64,000 nt of DNA. Source: Gavia stellata (Eukaryota > Chordata > Aves > Gaviiformes > Gaviidae). The position numbers and the translations under genes are program-made. The notes beneath the pieces are model-generated. The model was not told the origin of the DNA. It was given only the letters and a program-made list of their open reading frames with translations, and did no database searches. Below are positions 58,636 to 64,000 of this stretch, piece after piece. The DNA lies in assembly GCF_030936135.1 (NCBI RefSeq), contig NC_082613.1:6076001-6140000 (forward strand). The letters run 5' to 3'. Numbering within the stretch: position 1 is the first letter of the stretch; every line of letters starts with the position of its first letter.

Positions 58636-61600
58636 GCAAAAGTTGTTTCTCTATTGCACTAGTGTTGCAAAAGGGAAGCTGTAATAACAACCTTTTCAAA
58701 GAAAGGAAACAAACAGGCAAGCAAAAGATTTGTGCATTTTGCAGTGCAATCATTACTTTACCTTCTCTATGCTACAGCACAGGGAAAGGATCAGTCTCCA
58801 GAAGACTTTAGTGAGGACCTGTTAATGAACTTTGGTTCCTCAGATGAAGAAATAGGGAGATCATTATGGAGAAGAAAATGCACTAAAAATGCCTTGAGTC
58901 TAATTACACCCAATGCAGGACAAACATCGCAACTGTCTCCTAATATTAAGAAATCCAAAGCAACTCTTTTGGAAGGACTGTGGTTCCCCTGAATGCAAAA
59001 GGCAGTAAGTTAAATAAAGATGACAAGCACAGGAATAATTCATCACACATTCTTATCATTATCAGCCCACCCCCTTTCCTTGCCTGGGCAGACTCCCAGT
59101 ATTGCTCACAGCCATTGTGCTGACTGCTGTTCCCCCAGAGCCTTGAGAAAGCTGAGGCTCAGCAAGCCTGAAACAGTCACTGCTGCTATTTAGAAATAGT
59201 CACTGTAGCCAGGGAGAGCCTTGGATGTCTCAGAACCGTCACCTTTGATACTTTCAAACATTAGTGAAATGTTCCCCAAACATTTCCCCTTTCTCTAGAA
59301 ATGTTTCTAATTTCACCTGAGTTACACCCCAAACTTTGTCCCTCTGAGCTTCCCCATATGGATGCTGCAGAAAAGAAAGGCTTGGTGCTGCTGCCAAAAG
59401 TGAGATGCTATGAGAATGTGACTAATGGTGAATGGATGTATCTATAAAGGAGTGGAAGTATAGCAGAGTCTATGTGGCAGCATTAATTTTCAGGCATTTT
59501 GCTGCTTCATGTCCCAAGGCCCCCAGGTGAATGATGTGTTTCCCTGTGGATCCCACCCACCGGACCAAGAGCTGTGCTTTGCTTTAGGCACCAGACAAGC
59601 TTCTACCCCTGCTCCCAGTTCATAGCCCTGAAACTTCTTTGGTATTAAAGTCCCTTTCAATGAAGACGGAGAGGTAATTTCTTTTAAAATGCACCATTTG
59701 TTGATGGAACATCATATCTGTGGGGGTATGGGCCCCTCTAGACTCAGGCAACACCTGAGTAGCATTTTGTGCTCATGTGTTTTATCAAACACTCCTGGAA
59801 GCCTAATGCTACTGTTGATCTAGTCTTACTTGTGAAATATAGCCTACACCAGACACCCCTATGGAAACTGAATGTTGAAACTCGAAAGCAAAGACTTGTG
59901 ATTACTTTGGCATTGCACAAATAACTTGTTAGCTCAGTGAATTTTTAAATAGAAAAAAGAGCAAGCTTGTTGTTGTACCTGTTCCATATTTATCAATAGA
60001 CAACAGCAGTGCAGAACACTGTGGCAATCATTACATTCATTTCTTAAAGTGAATCAAATGAATAGAAATTGTTAAATGCCAGAGTACAATATAGCTTATA
60101 AAACCCAACAGGCATCAGGAAACTTGTACTGATTGGGCTCTTAGATGTTGTTTTCCTCTTGCTTAGGAAAGAGAATTGTAGTCAGCTTGCAATCTCCCCG
60201 ACATTGTTCACGAAGGAAGCAGACAAAAAGTACCAATGAAACAGAAGGGCTGCAATTTAGTTAATTTTATGCAAAACACAATCAGCATTCAAACTGGGAG
60301 TTACCAAGCAAAAAAGTATTGATAGAGAAGCCAAAATATTCTCTGTGCATAAATGGTGAAATACTAAAACAAAATTTCAAAAAGACTCCTGGGTCTCATG
60401 TAACTGTTGGCCAGAGAAGATGCAAGGGTGAAGTTTGAAACTATCAAAGTAAAGAGGACTTCAGTGAGGCTGTGATTTAATCCCTGACACCCTAGGCCAT
60501 GCCTCTACATGCTATGAACCAGTGCAGCTCTGGTGTGACAGAAGACCTTGCATCAGTAAGGAAAAAGAGCAACAACTTTGTCAGGAGATTCTTTTTCAGA
60601 AGAATGATTAGAAGAGAGATGGTTGCAAAGGATCTGTGCTCGGGTGAGGATGGAGAGGGAAAAGCAATAAGGAGGGGTAGTAAAGGACAAAGAGAAATGG
60701 AAAGAACTGGAGAATGTAATTGTGAATGTGACAGCTATGCAGGGATCCGCTTTCTAGTCCTGGAGGCCCCCAAATTGATGGTGGTGGACATTGATGTCCC
60801 ATTTAGCATTTTACTTGGTATGATAAACTTCTGTTAGCATTGAAGTTAACTAAGACTAAGTGGACATAAAGTATTTTTGTACAGAACAATGTGCACTCCT
60901 CTTTCCCAAACTTCATGCACCCCACTGAAATTTTCTGATTAACCAGTCTGTGGGCCTCAAAACCCTGAAGGCTTCGGTCCAGTGTGCTTAGTCCGTCTCT
61001 GCCTATAGTAGAACCTGTGTATGCATGCTTTCTCTGCCTTCATTTTTTTGAATTTGCAGTGTTCCTTGAGTTGTAACCACCAACTGTGTTCAAAGACAAC
61101 CAGAAGTTGGTTGTGAACCGTGTCTGAGGATCATGCTGACCATTAACATTTAGAAATGATAGTGGTTTGCAGAGGGAAGCCAAAAGCTATTCACTTTCTA
61201 GTATGCTTCCAGCATCCTGTTTAGGTTGGTCTAATGCCTAACCTAGGCTGCAATTGAGGTTAGTGCTTTGGTTTTCCTTCAAGTTCCAGTTCTCCATACA
61301 CTGTTCTGTTTACAACATTCGCTTGACATAACTGTCTGGTATGGTTTGACGGTGTTTTGCTAGAATTCCTGTGTGCACAGAAGCTAATAAAGGAACTGTC
61401 AACTCAGAAAGACCATCTTAAAATATGGTCCTACTGGCTTGGGATAAGAAACGCAGAGATTCCTTGTCCAAGCCTCTTCCGTGGAATTTGCGACGCTATT
61501 TCAATTCCTTTGGTTTCCAGTAACCAAACAACCATCGGGGTCAAGCAAAAGTCAAGGTATAAAAATTCATCATTATGAGCCTCCTTACCTATAAGCTAGC

Positions 61601-61839
61601 CATATGTTAGAGGAATGATCTGGACTATAGCAGTTGTCTGATATCTCTTGATGAGTGTTTGCATGCATAATTCAAATGTGTGCATGTGTTTGTATTCCAC
61701 CTTGTATTGATTGAATTGGTCTCTGATAATAAACAGTATAAATAAATCAGATGGGAGTTAAAGCATTGATGTGCTGTATGGGGGGAGGAATTACATTCAG
61801 TGCAGTGACCTTGAGCAAAATGTAATTTCAAAAATGCCT

Positions 61840-62075
61840 TAAATATGCTGATGACATAAAATAAGGCTGAGGAGTTGGAGGGGCAGGAGGGTAGGGGACA
61901 GAGGAACAAAACAAACTCATTCAAAATTATTTGGATTTATCAGGATTACAGGCAGATAAGTGGCTTATGCAGTTTATTGTAGGGAAGTGTGAGGTATTGA
62001 GGCCAGGGACCAAAAGTAATCAGACTCTAGTCGGAGTGAGAGCAGTGCGGAATACAGATCAGAGCACGGCAAAAA
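61840..62075 (+). mobile_element. CR1/L3-like LINE remnant
   Basis: Contains atgctgatgacataaaataa, gataagtggcttatgcagtt and gggaagtgtgaggtattgag, which follow the reverse-transcriptase-proximal 3' coding part of CR1-type LINEs. Multiple stops and gaps; no coding capacity. Confidence 0.45.
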
Positions 62076-63561
62076 GGGCACATGCAGCACTGGGGGAAGT
62101 CTCGTCTAAGGTGAATAGCTGTCTTGATGCTTCTTTTCTTACAGAGCTCAGCTCTACAGCTGTGCTCACTGCGTGGCCGAGAAATGGCTGGTCCTGCTAA
62201 AGAGGTTCCTGTTCAGCATTGTCAATCCATGAACTGGCTTATAAATGAGAGCTGGGTTTAAAATGATCTTTCTCTTTGAAGATCTCTAAATACAGTTGTA
62301 CCTCTTTTGGGGAGCAAACCAAGTGAAGCAGAGAGGAAGATGGAGGGAATATAGCCATGCCAACATGAATCAGAGGGACAGAGTCAGGTCTTGTCTATCG
62401 GTGTAAAAATACGCAGGAATCCTTTCATGCTGGTTTGATAAGGCAAAAATCCTTCGAGGGCTATAAGATGCCTGTCTGCTAGTTGCAGATGAGTAGAGGA
62501 GAATCTGTTTTGATGTTACAGGAAACATAAACTGTAACCATATGATAGTCCTTCACACTGACTTTAGACTAGAAAAACTTTAAAAAATTATTGTTTCAGA
62601 CTAATGAGCACCCTGCTGGGCCACAGTAAAGGAAAGAGAAATTGGTGAATCTTTCCAGTTGGCTAATCTGGAGGTAGAGTCCGTGGTTTTGAAAGTACTT
62701 GTTTTCTTCTGGTTTTCTTTCCTTCTTTTTAGTTCTAATGTCTGTTTTCATTTTTAAGATGTTTCATTTGTCCCCTAAATGGTAAGCTTTAGTTTTTTCT
62801 CAGTTGTGGCCAAGTAGCTTTTGAAACCCAATCAAAGGCAGAAATAATAAAAGGAGAGCTCTCTGCACTGAAGTCTGTTGATGTCCTCGCAGCTTTCTTC
62901 ATTCTGTTAGATAACATATTAACCACCCCTGTTTAAGAGTGCTTTCTCAAACTTGACCCATATCTCTAAACATAATTTTTACACTTATTTTTCACAGAAC
63001 AAATTAGATAGTTGAAAATATAATCTTCCTGTCTTACCTTTTACTGCCCCGATTTCATTTATATCCAGAAAGTTCCCAGTAGTTGTTAATTTCCAGTATC
63101 TTAATACCTCGGGCATATCAGTAACATACAGACTTCTCTTCTCCTTTGAGTCTTCCTTACTTGGTGTTGCATTAGATGGAAATCCATTATTGTCTAGAAG
63201 CCATAGCTGCATGTGTTATGTTTGCCATAGTCAAGTAAGGCAGAGAGGAGCTACAGGGAAAACTGAACTGGAAAGGACAGAAGCTAAGGGAAGTCACAAA
63301 TGATAACTTGATCTCATATCCTAATGCTTATGTCATATCAGAATTGAGCCATGAATGGGGAGGGGTGGAAGAATCCTTGGGGAAATAAGAGATGCGCTTG
63401 GAATTTTTCCTTTTCTGAGTCTCTTCAGGCTTTTGTGGCCTCTGATTAACGTGCTGCCCAGTTCAGTGTCGCTGCCTGGGATATTGCAAGCATGCTGGAT
63501 GTGCTTTGATATGCGCTCTAACCCCACCCAGAAACATACATCTTCTGTGATCACTTATGTT

Positions 63562-63582
63562 GTAATAATAATAATAATAATG
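63562..63582. repeat. AAT trinucleotide microsatellite
   Basis: About six to seven consecutive taa/aat units in the gene-poor right flank. Likely length-polymorphic. Confidence 0.85.
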
Positions 63583-64000
63583 AAAGAAAGATGACCTCCA
63601 TGTATGTACCTGTACCCCATATTTCTGTTATCCATTGATTCTCCACGGCAAATGGTTGGTGTTAGTTAGAATCTGCATCCCTGGAGTTCTGTTGTCAGTT
63701 TGGGCTATTGTCACACACTTAGCTAATACCCTCTAGTAATTTTATTTCTTATTCACATGCACACTTAATGTCCTTAGTCATTAGACTGAAAAATGTTAAC
63801 CTTGTCATAGCTAGTGACTGGAAGCAGAAAAGTCCATTTAATTCTCAGGGGAATGAATTCTAATTTTCTGCTTGTCAGAAAGTGACATTTTACATATTTT
63901 TCTCTTTTTTTCCACCAGTTTAGTGCTAAATTTAAATGTGTGTGTCACAGGAATAGACCTTTTGTCTGTGCTAAACACCCCAAATCCTTGGCAGGTATCC

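Larger units (their letters stand above)
54901..64000. other. Gene-poor right flank with old repeats
   Basis: No exon of a known protein was recognised on either strand in 9.1 kb. C20orf85, the next gene in human, was looked for and not seen. The stretch holds MIR-like and CR1/L3-like remnants listed separately, a possible further MIR piece near 56018-56090, and a GC-rich patch at 56860-57080. Open frames up to 151 codons (56702-57157) occur only in the GC-rich patch and lack domain features. Confidence 0.6.

Noticed and set aside
58732-58992. 86-codon open frame with an acidic stretch (DQSPEDFSEDLLMNFGSSDE)
   Set aside because: Protein-like at first sight, but no family is recognised, no splice partner is evident and the region lies amid old repeats.
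54901-64000. C20orf85 expected by synteny
   Set aside because: No exon resembling it was found on either strand; it may lie beyond the right edge or be absent.
1-64000. tRNA, rRNA, CRISPR arrays, bacterial operons, intact transposons or viral insertions
   Set aside because: None was recognised; the window is typical vertebrate nuclear DNA with split genes.

Overview
The window looks like a piece of a bird nuclear genome. It has split genes with GT-AG introns, AT-rich introns, one large CpG island, very few interspersed repeats, and G-rich/T-rich intronic runs of a kind common in birds. The bird assignment is inference from compactness and style; no species is claimed. Gene order matches the segment RAB22A - PPP4R1L - ANKRD60 that I know from human 20q13.32.

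Left third (1-23.25 kb): RAB22A on the minus strand. Seven coding exons can be joined by eye into a complete 194-residue small GTPase. A 3' UTR of about 7 kb ends near a poly(A) signal at 1445-1450. The first 1.4 kb is non-coding; VAPB, the expected next gene, is not visible.

Centre (22.9-24.3 kb): a CpG island covers the RAB22A start codon (23246, minus strand) and the PPP4R1L start codon (23648, plus strand). They are 401 bp apart in head-to-head orientation, so this is almost certainly a shared bidirectional promoter. The PPP4R1L start codon lies in a TISU/YY1-like element.

Middle (23.6-49.07 kb): PPP4R1L on the plus strand. Twenty coding exons join in frame, without a lesion, into a 957-residue HEAT-repeat protein closely resembling PPP4R1 (about 950 residues in human). 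The human PPP4R1L locus is annotated as a pseudogene, so an intact copy here is noteworthy. A 2.6 kb 3' UTR ends at a strong AATAAA at 49043. Intron 19 holds an unusual CpG-rich patch with a near-consensus CTCF motif.

Right (49-55 kb): three exons of ANKRD60 on the plus strand with good acceptors and matching splice phases. One has an in-frame TGA and one a 5-bp duplication that shifts the frame inside an ankyrin repeat. No convincing first exon was found. ANKRD60 appears broken in this genome.

Far right (55-64 kb): no gene recognised. It holds old repeat remnants (MIR-like SINEs and CR1/L3-like LINEs) and one GC-rich patch. C20orf85, the next gene in human, was not found.

Functionally, RAB22A directs early-endosome traffic, PPP4R1-type proteins are HEAT-repeat scaffolds of protein phosphatase 4, and ANKRD60 is poorly characterised. 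RAB22A/PPP4R1L mirrors the RAB31/PPP4R1 neighbourhood on human 18p11, so this is one side of an ancient duplicated segment. I saw no evidence of a novel multi-gene system; the most interesting items are the intact PPP4R1L, the broken ANKRD60, the shared promoter and the intron 19 CTCF patch.
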